14,194 bases of DNA from contig CBDURC010000061.1 of NCBI GenBank assembly GCA_965369635.1, positions 1 to 14,194 on the forward strand, written 5' to 3'. Origin of the DNA: UBA3071 sp965369635. Its GTDB lineage: Bacteria; Chloroflexota; Anaerolineae; UBA3071. Position numbers and translations under genes: made by a program. The notes under the pieces are model-generated. The model ran no database searches, was not told the origin of the DNA, and saw only the letters and a program-made list of their open reading frames with translations. This document shows, one piece after another, positions 1-5,596 of the stretch. Position 1 is the stretch's first letter, and each line of letters starts with the position of its first letter.

Positions 1-722
1 TGGAGAGAGCATGGAACCAGAAGCGCCAAGCCGCAGCCTAGCAGAGAAATGCCCAGCAGAACGTCCGCCCGAGTAGGGATAGCCATCATGTCCTGCGGCC
101 GCATGGGATCGAAGGCGCGGGCCTCGGCGGCATCCACGATCTCCTCGCCTCGCCGCAGGGAGCCAGCGACAATGGTGACGAGGAGTTTCTTCAAGCTGCC
201 GAGGCGGTCTCGGCGAAAGCCACCGCGCAATCGCATGGCTGTGAAACTATCGACTATGATCTCCTGAATGGTGGGCAGGGTGTTGAAGGCCACGCCCAGG
301 GCGAACCCCAGACCCTTAAGTCCCACCCCTTCGAAGAGCGCTGACATCTCAGCCACCGAGACGGCACTGGCAAAACCGTTGAAGGCCAGGGCTATGCTCA
401 GCGCCCGCACCGTCATCCACAGCCCCATCCAGAAGCCTCGCCGCGAGAGGTTCAGCCCCCACAGGGTCACGTCCTTCTCGCCGATGAAGAACGGGCTGAG
501 GAGCAACGCGGAGGCAATAAGCAGCCAGAACTCAGGGCGGCGGACGAGCCGCAGACTGCCTGTGCAGAAGAGGGCGCAGAAGGCCACCACCAGGCCCAGA
601 ACGAGAAGCACCCTGGCCCCAGGCGCGAGGATAGCCGTAACCACGGCCCAGGCCAGGAAGCTCAGATACCCCCACACGCCGAAGAAGCTCACCCCCGGTT
701 CTTTTCCATACTCTCTTCTCAT
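1..722 (-). CDS. ecfT: ECF transporter transmembrane T-component (EcfT/CbiQ family), 3' end outside window
   Basis: EcfT is the membrane scaffold of an ECF importer: it joins the substrate-binding S-component to the ATPases. The minus strand from the ATG at 720-722 stays open to base 3, giving 240 visible residues and no stop. Hydrophobic helices lie near residues 16-55 and 65-80, around 98-118, and at about 220-238. The two cytoplasmic coupling motifs of the family are visible: 'AMRLRGG' (162-168) and 'RGEEIVDAAEARAF' (191-204); the second has ARA where ARG is usual. EcfT proteins are normally about 250-270 residues, so only a short tail should be missing. A GGAAG with 5 bases of spacing precedes the start. 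It is the last visible gene of the operon, 59 bases after the S-component. Family assignment is by motif reading; the transported substrate is unknown. Confidence 0.85.
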   Translation of the reverse strand, partial: MRREYGKEPGVSFFGVWGYLSFLAWAVVTAILAPGARVLLVLGLVVAFCALFCTGSLRLVRRPEFWLLIASALLLSPFFIGEKDVTLWGLNLSRRGFWMGLWMTVRALSIALAFNGFASAVSVAEMSALFEGVGLKGLGFALGVAFNTLPTIQEIIVDSFTAMRLRGGFRRDRLGSLKKLLVTIVAGSLRRGEEIVDAAEARAFDPMRPQDMMAIPTRADVLLGISLLGCGLALLVPCSL

Positions 723-724
723 CT

Positions 725-781
725 GCACTTCCGCACCCCTGCCCCCCTGCGCCCTTGCTCCCTGCTTACTCCCCCGCTTCC
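725..781 (-). repeat. G-rich low-complexity tract between S-component and ecfT
   Basis: On the minus strand this spacer is an irregular series of GGGAGCA/AGGGGC-type words, for example CAGGGAGCAAGGGCGCAGG. The 11-mer GGGAGCAAGGG is shared with the tract inside the lgt 3' end (4643-4697). It looks like a copy of a dispersed simple repeat rather than a terminator: no stem is followed by a T run. It may contribute the purine-rich stretch upstream of ecfT. Confidence 0.5.
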
Positions 782-1384
782 CTAGCGCGCCAGCCTGCTG
801 CGCACAGCCCGGCCCAACTCCCAAGCCAGCAAACCGGCCACACCGCCCACCGCGATGCGGATAAGCAGAAACGCTCCGATGATGACGAAGGCTAGCCCGA
901 CGTCAATGCCCAGCACCTGCGCTCCCTTCTTGAGCATGCCCACGTACACTTCGTAGATGCCCTTGCCCAGGAAGACGTAGGAGCCGAAGAACTTGTGGAA
1001 GAAGGTCCAGAGCAGCGCCAGCGCGCCGGCCAGGGCGAAGCCCCAGCGTTGGGGCTTCCTGACCAGAAGCAGCCCCAGTTCCGCCAGCGAACACTCGATG
1101 ATGATGGCCAGCATGGGGGAGAGCTTCACGCCGCCCACGCTCAGCATCTTCAGGATGGCCGTAACCACGCCAATCATCAACACAGTGCCAGTTCTAGGGA
1201 CGAAGAGCCGCCCCATCAGAGCCACGATCATGCCCATGGCGGTCATGACGGTGCCTGCGCCGATCAAGGGCGTGACCACAGGCGGGAAGATGAGGTGCAA
1301 ATACGAACCCAGGGTGATCTCCAGAGCGCCCCAGATGGCGCCGAAGATGGCGATGTAAACCAAGTCGCGTATCTTGAATCTCAT
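782..1384 (-). CDS. ECF transporter S-component (substrate-binding membrane protein), substrate unknown
   Basis: This is a 200-residue, very hydrophobic protein with about six membrane helices (roughly residues 8-32, 35-55, 64-83, 88-106, 112-132 and 158-190), the size and build of ECF S-components. Helix 1 carries Ala at 12, 16 and 20 (AIFGAIWGA), the small-residue AxxxA face known in S-components to dock on EcfT. I chose the ATG at 1384 (MRFKIRDL): it has GGAGAGAAGG just upstream and begins at the first helix. The longer reading from 1495 would add 37 residues translated from a tandem simple repeat. It lies between the fused ATPase and EcfT, which supports the role. The S / double ATPase / T arrangement recalls YkoE of the YkoEDC thiamine/HMP system, but I cannot recognise specificity residues, so no substrate is assigned. 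A moderate alternative is another vitamin or queuosine-precursor S-component. Confidence 0.78.
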   Translation of the reverse strand: MRFKIRDLVYIAIFGAIWGALEITLGSYLHLIFPPVVTPLIGAGTVMTAMGMIVALMGRLFVPRTGTVLMIGVVTAILKMLSVGGVKLSPMLAIIIECSLAELGLLLVRKPQRWGFALAGALALLWTFFHKFFGSYVFLGKGIYEVYVGMLKKGAQVLGIDVGLAFVIIGAFLLIRIAVGGVAGLLAWELGRAVRSRLAR

Positions 1385-1423
1385 GGGCCTTCTCTCCGAG
1401 GTGTAGTTGCGTTGACGCCGGGC

Positions 1424-1487
1424 ATTAGATATCGGGTATTGCGTACTAGATACTGGGTATTGGGTACCAGGTATTGGGTATTGGTGA
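1424..1487. repeat. Tandem/dispersed 'TATTGGGTA(CCAGG)' simple repeat
   Basis: Variants of TATTGGGTA, TATCGGGTATTGCG and TACTGGGTATTGGG follow one another, with ATTGGGTA spaced by 5-10 bases. Read on the minus strand the tract gives a run of 'QYPI/QYPV' codons, a false N-terminal extension of the S-component. The spacer of 132 bases between the ATPase and S genes is mostly this tract plus the GATCACGG repeat. Such tracts are typical insertional clutter between genes; no function is claimed. Confidence 0.7.
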
Positions 1488-1512
1488 TCAGGCACCGCCA
1501 GCTTGAGGATTC

Positions 1513-1544
1513 CTGATCACGGATCACGGATCACTGATCCCTGA
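1513..1544. repeat. GATCACGG short tandem repeat overlapping the ATPase stop codon
   Basis: The words GATCACG, GATCACG, GATCACT and GATCCCT follow with a period of 7-8 bases. The tract covers the last residues (GSVIRDP) and the TGA stop of the fused ECF ATPase on the minus strand, so the present C-terminus of that protein is partly repeat-derived. Confidence 0.65.
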
Positions 1545-3061
1545 CAACCGAGATGCGCGGGGGTGTTTTCATCAAGCAGCTCTGGCCAACTGGGGACGGT
1601 GATAGGCAGGCGCGGTGCGCCGTCGGCGACGATGCGGCCATCGTCCAAGACGACGATGCGCCGCGCATAGCGACAGATGAGTTTGTAATCGTGGGTGATG
1701 AGCAGAATGGCAATCCCTTGCTCGTTGAGCTGACACAGGAAGTCCATGAAACCGCTCAGGTGTCTCCAGTCCTGCCCCATGGTCGGCTCGTCGAGGATGA
1801 GCAATTCTGGTCTCAGAGATAGGGTGGCGGCCAAAGCCGTGCGCTGCTGCTGACCGCTGCTAAGAGCGTACGGACGGCGGGCGCGCAAAACCTGCAAGTC
1901 GGTGGCCTCCAGAACCTCGTCCAGCAATGCAGTGGAAACATGGCCAAAGTTGCGCGGGCCGAAGGCCACTTCTTCCTCCACGCTGTCGCAGAAAAGCTGG
2001 CTGAGGGGATTCTGGAGCAGCAATCCCACGCGGCGGCCCAGTTGCGGCATCTGTGTGGTACCGTTCCAGAGCACCTGTCCTCTCCGAGGCTTGAGCAGCC
2101 CCGTCAACACTTTGGCCACCGTCGTCTTGCCCGCTCCATTGTCACCCACCAGAGCTACAAACTCGCCGCGGTGGATGCTCAGATCCAGCCCCTTCAACAC
2201 GGCGTGCCGACCGTAGCCCACCTCGATGCCTCTCAACTCCGCCAGCGGTGGCTGCTCATCGTACTGGAGACATGAGGTGAGACCGCCAGGCAACAAAGCG
2301 GACCAATCGTCCCGGAGCAAGTGCCACGGGTAGCGGATGCCCATCTGGGCCATAAGCTCCTTTTGGCTGAAGATGCGCTGCGGGGTGTCATCAGCGACGA
2401 TACGCCCACTGTCCATCACCAGCAAACGGTCGGCCATTTGGCCCAGATCGTTCAACCGATGTTCGATGACCAACACCGTCAGGCCTTGCTCGCGGTGCAA
2501 GCGTTCCAGCGTCTCCAGGACAGCCCGCGTGCCCTTCAGGTCCAGGTTAGAGGTTGGTTCGTCCAGGACGAGGATGCGGGGGCGCATGGCCAGGACAGAG
2601 GCAATGGCCACCCGTTGCTGCTCGCCTGTGGAGAGGGTGTTCACGGTCCGCCGGCGCAGGTGCTCAATACCCGTCGCCGTCAAAGCAAAACGGCAGCGCT
2701 CGGTCACCTCAGGAAGCGACAGCCCCAGGTTGAGCGGGCCGAAGGCCACCTCCTCCTGCACGGTGAGGCAGAAGAGCTGCGTGGCGGGGTTCTGGAAGAC
2801 CAGCCCCACGTGGGTCGCCAGTTGGGGGATGGAATGCTCGCTTGTCAGCAATCCGTCCACACGCACTGAGCCAGACATCCGCACCGTCTCCGCCGTCGAG
2901 GAATGGGGGACCAGGCCGGCCAGGCAGCGGGCCAGCGTGCTCTTGCCACAGCCGGAGGGACCGGTGAGCAGCACGAACTCACCCGGCTGCACGCGGAAGG
3001 AGACCTCTTGCAGCGCCGGTTGCTGGCCATAGCGCACGGTCAGGTTCGTGACGTCAATCAT
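1517..3061 (-). CDS. Fused double-domain ECF transporter ATPase (EcfA-EcfA', YkoD-like)
   Basis: This 514-residue cytoplasmic protein powers the ECF importer and replaces the usual separate EcfA1/EcfA2 pair. Domain 1: Walker A GPSGCGKST (34-42), Q-loop in VFQNPATQLF (88-97), signature LSTGEQQR (143-150), Walker B ILVLDEPT (163-170), switch His201. Domain 2: Walker A GDNGAGKTT (306-314), Q-loop in LLQNPLSQLF (348-357), signature LSSGQQQR (400-407), Walker B LLILDEPT (420-427), switch His457. Both domains have the 'QNP..QLF...V.EEVAFGP' stretch typical of ECF ATPases. All catalytic residues are present in both halves, so both sites should hydrolyse ATP; the first signature has E in place of Q (LSTGE). 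Its ATG overlaps the end of the upstream NTPase by 8 bases (ATGATTGA), implying translational coupling. The last residues (GSVIRDP) come from a short DNA repeat. Length and fusion match YkoD-type proteins. Confidence 0.95.
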   Translation of the reverse strand: MIDVTNLTVRYGQQPALQEVSFRVQPGEFVLLTGPSGCGKSTLARCLAGLVPHSSTAETVRMSGSVRVDGLLTSEHSIPQLATHVGLVFQNPATQLFCLTVQEEVAFGPLNLGLSLPEVTERCRFALTATGIEHLRRRTVNTLSTGEQQRVAIASVLAMRPRILVLDEPTSNLDLKGTRAVLETLERLHREQGLTVLVIEHRLNDLGQMADRLLVMDSGRIVADDTPQRIFSQKELMAQMGIRYPWHLLRDDWSALLPGGLTSCLQYDEQPPLAELRGIEVGYGRHAVLKGLDLSIHRGEFVALVGDNGAGKTTVAKVLTGLLKPRRGQVLWNGTTQMPQLGRRVGLLLQNPLSQLFCDSVEEEVAFGPRNFGHVSTALLDEVLEATDLQVLRARRPYALSSGQQQRTALAATLSLRPELLILDEPTMGQDWRHLSGFMDFLCQLNEQGIAILLITHDYKLICRYARRIVVLDDGRIVADGAPRLPITVPSWPELLDENTPAHLGCQGSVIRDP

Positions 3062-3593
3062 CGGGCCAGAACTCCCGGACGATGTGGCCAGGCAGTATCT
3101 CTCGGTTATGCTCGGTGACGGTGTAGATGCTGAAATCAGCTCTGCTCAGGCGGCGGCGCAGCGCAGGCAGGAGCGCAGGCCGCACGACGATCAGCACGTG
3201 CCCCGGCCCCTGGAGCGGCAGTCTGTCCAGGATGGGGGCGAAGCCCTGGCCCCGTTCCAACTCCAGGGGACCAATCTCGTCCACGAGCAGCAGACCGTCC
3301 GTGGCGTCGCACGCTCGTTTCAGCACTTCGATAGCCCGCGCCAGGCCAGCAGCATCAAAAACGTACGGGCCTATGCGGGGGCCGTCCAGCCCCTGCTCCG
3401 TGTGGGCCAGGAGCCAGCGCTGGCCGCTGCCCGCGTCCAGCGCCTCGAAACCCACCTTCGCGCTGTTCTCATCGTGCAGAGCAGGACTCAGCACTCCCCT
3501 AAAGTCACAGCCCCGGGCGCGGGCCAACTCCGCCACCGCCTGGCAGACGGAGGTCTTGCCGACCTGTCTTGTCCCTGTCAGCAGCACGTTCAT
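3054..3593 (-). CDS. THEP1-type nucleoside-triphosphatase (NTPase_1 family), first gene of the ECF operon
   Basis: This 179-residue P-loop enzyme carries Walker A GTRQVGKTS (7-15) and the family-typical Walker B LLLVDEIGPLEL (101-112). The early segment FRGVLSPALHDENSAKVGFE (31-50) matches the position of the 'GF.T.E.R..g.R.GF' region of THEP1 NTPases, although less Arg-rich than usual. Family members hydrolyse NTPs to NDPs in vitro; their physiological role is poorly known. I chose the ATG at 3593 because it opens directly into the P-loop strand; the longer frame from 3722 runs through a palindromic repeat and the promoter. SD is weak (AAGGGAT about 11 bases upstream). It overlaps the ATPase gene by 8 bases and is the promoter-proximal gene, so a link with importer function or with processing of the imported compound is inferred from position only. 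Confidence 0.85.
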   Translation of the reverse strand: MNVLLTGTRQVGKTSVCQAVAELARARGCDFRGVLSPALHDENSAKVGFEALDAGSGQRWLLAHTEQGLDGPRIGPYVFDAAGLARAIEVLKRACDATDGLLLVDEIGPLELERGQGFAPILDRLPLQGPGHVLIVVRPALLPALRRRLSRADFSIYTVTEHNREILPGHIVREFWPDD

Positions 3594-3633
3594 CGTCAAT
3601 GTCAATCCCTTGCCCGAAACTGTGAACCAGCGC

Positions 3634-3662
3634 ATGATACCATACCCGCCTGCCGCTTGCAA
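3634..3662 (-). promoter_or_regulatory. Predicted promoter of the NTPase/ECF operon
   Basis: On the minus strand a TTGCAA -35-like box (3657-3662) lies exactly 17 bases before TATCAT (3634-3639), which is preceded by TGG to give an extended -10 (TGGTATCAT). Transcription would start near 3627, about 34 bases before the NTPase ATG. Four of six -35 bases and five of six -10 bases match the housekeeping sigma consensus. No THI-box or other riboswitch core is visible in this short leader. Confidence 0.55.
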
Positions 3663-3751
3663 GTAGGGGCAGGTCTTGCGCCTGCCCCCCTTGCATCCGC
3701 CCAAGGGCGACCGCAGGCCCATCCAAGGGTGACCGCAAGGGTCGCCCCTAC
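3663..3751. repeat. 89-bp palindromic (MITE-like) element in the divergent promoter region
   Basis: The element begins with GTAGGGGC (3663-3670) and ends with its exact reverse complement GCCCCTAC (3744-3751); a further CTTGCG match lies a few bases inside both arms. Internal hairpins are also visible: GGGGCAGG/CCTGCCCC on the left and GGGTGACC/GGGTCGCCC on the right. It carries no ORF. It fits a small non-autonomous mobile or REP-like repeat. I see no clear target-site duplication at the borders. Confidence 0.6.
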
Positions 3752-3754
3752 GCG

Positions 3755-3784
3755 TTCGCCCTCTGGAAAGAGGTGTGGTATAAT
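3755..3784 (+). promoter_or_regulatory. Predicted lgt promoter (extended -10)
   Basis: A perfect TATAAT (3779-3784) preceded by TGG gives the extended -10 TGGTATAAT. The -35 region (TTCGCC, 3755-3760, 18-base spacing) is poor, which an extended -10 can compensate. Transcription would start near 3791, leaving a leader of about 24 bases that carries the lgt ribosome binding site GAGGAG (3801-3806), 8 bases before the ATG. Confidence 0.65.
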
Positions 3785-3814
3785 GGCTGCAATCTTGCTT
3801 GAGGAGAAGAGATC

Positions 3815-4786
3815 ATGGACCCTATCGCTTTCCGCATTGGCCCGCTGGCCGTTCACTGGTACGGCCTGTTGATTGTCACAGGAGCAGTTCTGGCTGCCGT
3901 GGTCGCCACCTTCGAGGCCAAACGGCGAGGCGAAGACCCAGAGCACGTTTGGAACGTCCTCACCTATTGTCTCATCCTGGGTATTATCGGGGCACGTCTG
4001 TATCACGTCTTTTCCTCTCCCGAAGGTGGCTTCGTCGGCTGGGACTACTACAAGGCGCATCCCATCGAGATCATCGCCTTCTGGCGGGGCGGCTTCCGCG
4101 GCCTGGGCATCTACGGCGCGGTGGCCGGCGGCATCGTGGCTGTCGTCCTCTACTGCCACTTTGCCAAGCTGAACCTGTTGCGCTGGCTGGACATCCCCAC
4201 GCCAGGGCTGCTGCTGGCGCAGGTCATCGGTCGCCTGGGCAACTTCATCAACCAGGAGTTATACGGCCAGCCGACCACGCTGCCCTGGGGCGTGCCCATT
4301 GACTGCCTCCATCGCTACGGCGCGTTCACCTGCGACAAGCTGTCCGAGGCCACCCGGTTCCACCCCACCTACTTCTACGAGGCGCTGTGGAACCTTGTCG
4401 GCTTCGGGCTGATGCTCTGGCTAGGGCGCAAGTTCTCGCGCAAGCTGCGCGATGGCGACATCTTCTTCGCCTACCTCATCTGGTACCCGCTGGGACGCTT
4501 CTGGGTGGAGTTCTTCCGCCCCGATGCCTGGATGGTGGGAGGAACCAGGCTGGCCACGGCGCAGCTCATCGCCCTCGTCTGCATCGTCTTCGCTGCTGTC
4601 ATGATCTTCCTGCGGCACCGCGGCTGGTCGCCAGAGGCGGAAGCAGAGGAGCAGGGGAGCAAGGGAGAAGGGGAGCAAGGGAGCCAAGGGGCAGAGGATC
4701 TTCTGGTCGAGGCAGGTGAGGTGGAAACGCCAGAGGCTGCGACGATGGGAGGTGAGGGAAACGAAGGAGGCGGCGCCCAGCGGTGA
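3815..4786 (+). CDS. lgt: Prolipoprotein diacylglyceryl transferase
   Basis: Lgt transfers the diacylglyceryl group of phosphatidylglycerol to the lipobox cysteine of prolipoproteins in the cytoplasmic membrane, the first step of lipoprotein maturation. The 323-residue product shows the family start (AFRIGPLAVHWYGLLI), the hallmark motif GRLGNFINQELYG (139-151) with the essential Arg140 and Asn143, HPTYFYEALWN (183-193), and YPLGRFWVEFFRPD (224-237) near the C-terminal core. About seven hydrophobic segments are visible. Where many Lgts have a His-Gly in the 'GGL.IHG' loop, this one reads GLGIYGA (97-103), a variation I believe also occurs in other Gram-positive-type Lgts. Residues from about 273 onward form an acidic, Gly/Glu-rich tail that is not part of the enzyme and is encoded by a G-rich DNA repeat. 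The start is supported by GAGGAG at 8 bases spacing. It is transcribed alone, divergently from the ECF operon. Confidence 0.95.
   Translation: MDPIAFRIGPLAVHWYGLLIVTGAVLAAVVATFEAKRRGEDPEHVWNVLTYCLILGIIGARLYHVFSSPEGGFVGWDYYKAHPIEIIAFWRGGFRGLGIYGAVAGGIVAVVLYCHFAKLNLLRWLDIPTPGLLLAQVIGRLGNFINQELYGQPTTLPWGVPIDCLHRYGAFTCDKLSEATRFHPTYFYEALWNLVGFGLMLWLGRKFSRKLRDGDIFFAYLIWYPLGRFWVEFFRPDAWMVGGTRLATAQLIALVCIVFAAVMIFLRHRGWSPEAEAEEQGSKGEGEQGSQGAEDLLVEAGEVETPEAATMGGEGNEGGGAQR
4643..4697 (+). repeat. GGGAGCAAGGG-type repeat encoding the Lgt tail
   Basis: GGGAGCAAGGG occurs twice here (around 4655 and 4672), separated by AGAAGG, with related GGAGCAGG and GGGAGCC words around. The same 11-mer occurs on the minus strand in the ecfT upstream spacer. 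Translated, it gives the EQGSKGEGEQGSQG part of the Lgt C-terminal tail, so a dispersed simple repeat has been absorbed into the coding sequence. Confidence 0.6.
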
Positions 4787-4852
4787 GGACTGAACGCTAG
4801 ACTCAAGGCCATAGCCAAGAGAGGATTATCGAGTGCAGAACGTGCGTGGGCT

Positions 4853-4898
4853 AACGCCGGCGGCGTGAGAGGCCATGGCCTTTCATCCCGCTGGCGTT
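4853..4898 (+). other. Nested hairpin downstream of lgt
   Basis: AACGCCGGCGG (4853-4863) pairs with CCGCTGGCGTT (4888-4898), ten of eleven positions plus a G-T pair. The loop contains a perfect 12-bp palindrome AGGCCATGGCCT (4870-4881). Only a short T-poor stretch follows, so it is not a standard intrinsic terminator. It may end lgt transcription, act as a processing signal, or be another palindromic repeat. The rest of 4787-4924 shows nothing recognisable. Confidence 0.4.
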
Positions 4899-4924
4899 CT
4901 GATTGTCCACCATGGAGGGCAAGA

Positions 4925-5533
4925 ATGGCCGAAACATTCGCTCTCACAAACCCCCTGGTGAGTTTCCCGGACAAACCTCGCTAACAGTTCACCCGCGAGG
5001 ATTTCCTCAGGGTGATCACAGAGAAGAGAATCGAACTCATCACCTTTCACTACACCGGCCTTGATGGCAAGCTCAAGGAGCTGAGGCTGCCCATGGCCAG
5101 CCGGCACCAGGCCGAAAGGATCCTGGCCGAAGGCGAGCGCGTGGTTGGCTCGTCTCTCTTCAAGTGGCTCGTGGATACGTCATTGGGCGTACAGCTTTTT
5201 TCAGGACCGAACGGGGCTTGAGCTTCATGCCATAGGAGAGCTGGAGTTCTTCCTGATCTCTGATCCGCAGGCGAAGATCTACCGTACCGAGATCTCCTGG
5301 CCAAGCTCCCCTCTCTCCCTGGCAGTTGCATCGGATCGGCCCGGAAACTCGAGGAGAAGCGAGAGAATTACGAAAGGGATAGCGTTTTCCCTCCCAGCGT
5401 GATCAACTATGTCATCAGGCTTCTGGAAGAAGAGGACGACGAGAACATGAACGAGCGGCTCGCCGACCTCCCCGCAGACGACCGGCTGCACGAGACTCGC
5501 AAGATCATGCACAAAGATCTGCACAGGCATTGA
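4925..5533 (+). pseudogene. Decayed glutamine-synthetase-family gene
   Basis: Pieces of one GS-type protein lie in order but cannot be translated as one chain. From the ATG at 4925, 19 residues (MAETFALTNP...) end at an in-frame TAA (4982-4984). The same frame goes on after it as QFTREDFLRVITEKRIELIT, then LDGKLKELRLPM and GERVVGSSLFKWLVDTS, the beta-grasp N-domain of GS. Near 5180-5200 the reading must move to frame 3 for DRTGLELHAIGELEFFLISD, a catalytic-domain strand carrying the metal-binding 'ELEFFL' type motif. Near 5285-5310 it returns to the first frame for a C-terminus with VFPPSVINYVIRLLEEEDDE and ending HKDLHRH at a TGA (5531-5533). About 203 codons remain, against at least 440 in the family, so most of the ATP/glutamate-binding region is deleted. 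The open piece 5012-5221 alone should not be called a gene. Confidence 0.8.
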
Positions 5534-5538
5534 TGCGC

Positions 5539-5579
5539 AATCAGGCGCAACGCACTCCCCAAGTGCGTTGCACCTGATT
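5539..5579 (+). repeat. Strong 18-bp-stem hairpin just upstream of the giant secreted protein gene
   Basis: The arm at 5539-5556 (AATCAGGCGCAACGCACT) pairs with 5562-5579 (AGTGCGTTGCACCTGATT), 17 of 18 positions matching and the odd one a C/A mismatch, around a five-base loop CCCCA. No T run follows on either strand. It starts 5 bases after the pseudogene stop and ends 5 bases before the GGAG (5585-5588) of the next gene. It may be a REP-like dispersed palindrome, or act as a weak terminator or 5'-end mRNA stabiliser. Confidence 0.65.
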
Positions 5580-5596
5580 ACAAAGGAGCAGACATC

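Noticed and set aside
49..864. Two plus-strand open frames (72 and 198 residues)
   Set aside because: They are the complement of the ecfT gene; their translations are Arg/Ser/Pro-rich with no domain, while the minus strand gives clear membrane helices and EcfT motifs.
1385..1495. Longer S-component start at 1495
   Set aside because: The extra 37 residues are translated simple repeat (QYPI/QYPV). The ATG at 1384 has a good SD and begins at helix 1.
3594..3722. Longer NTPase start at 3722
   Set aside because: The extension would read through the 89-bp palindromic element and over the promoter; the P-loop strand starts directly at the ATG at 3593.
3594..3814. TPP (THI-box) riboswitch ahead of the YkoEDC-like operon
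   Set aside because: I looked for the conserved CUGAGA and ACCUGAUC-type cores on the minus strand and found none; the leader is only about 34 bases.
5012..5221. 69-residue open frame as a small gene
   Set aside because: It is the middle of the decayed glutamine-synthetase-type gene; homology continues upstream past a stop and downstream in another frame.
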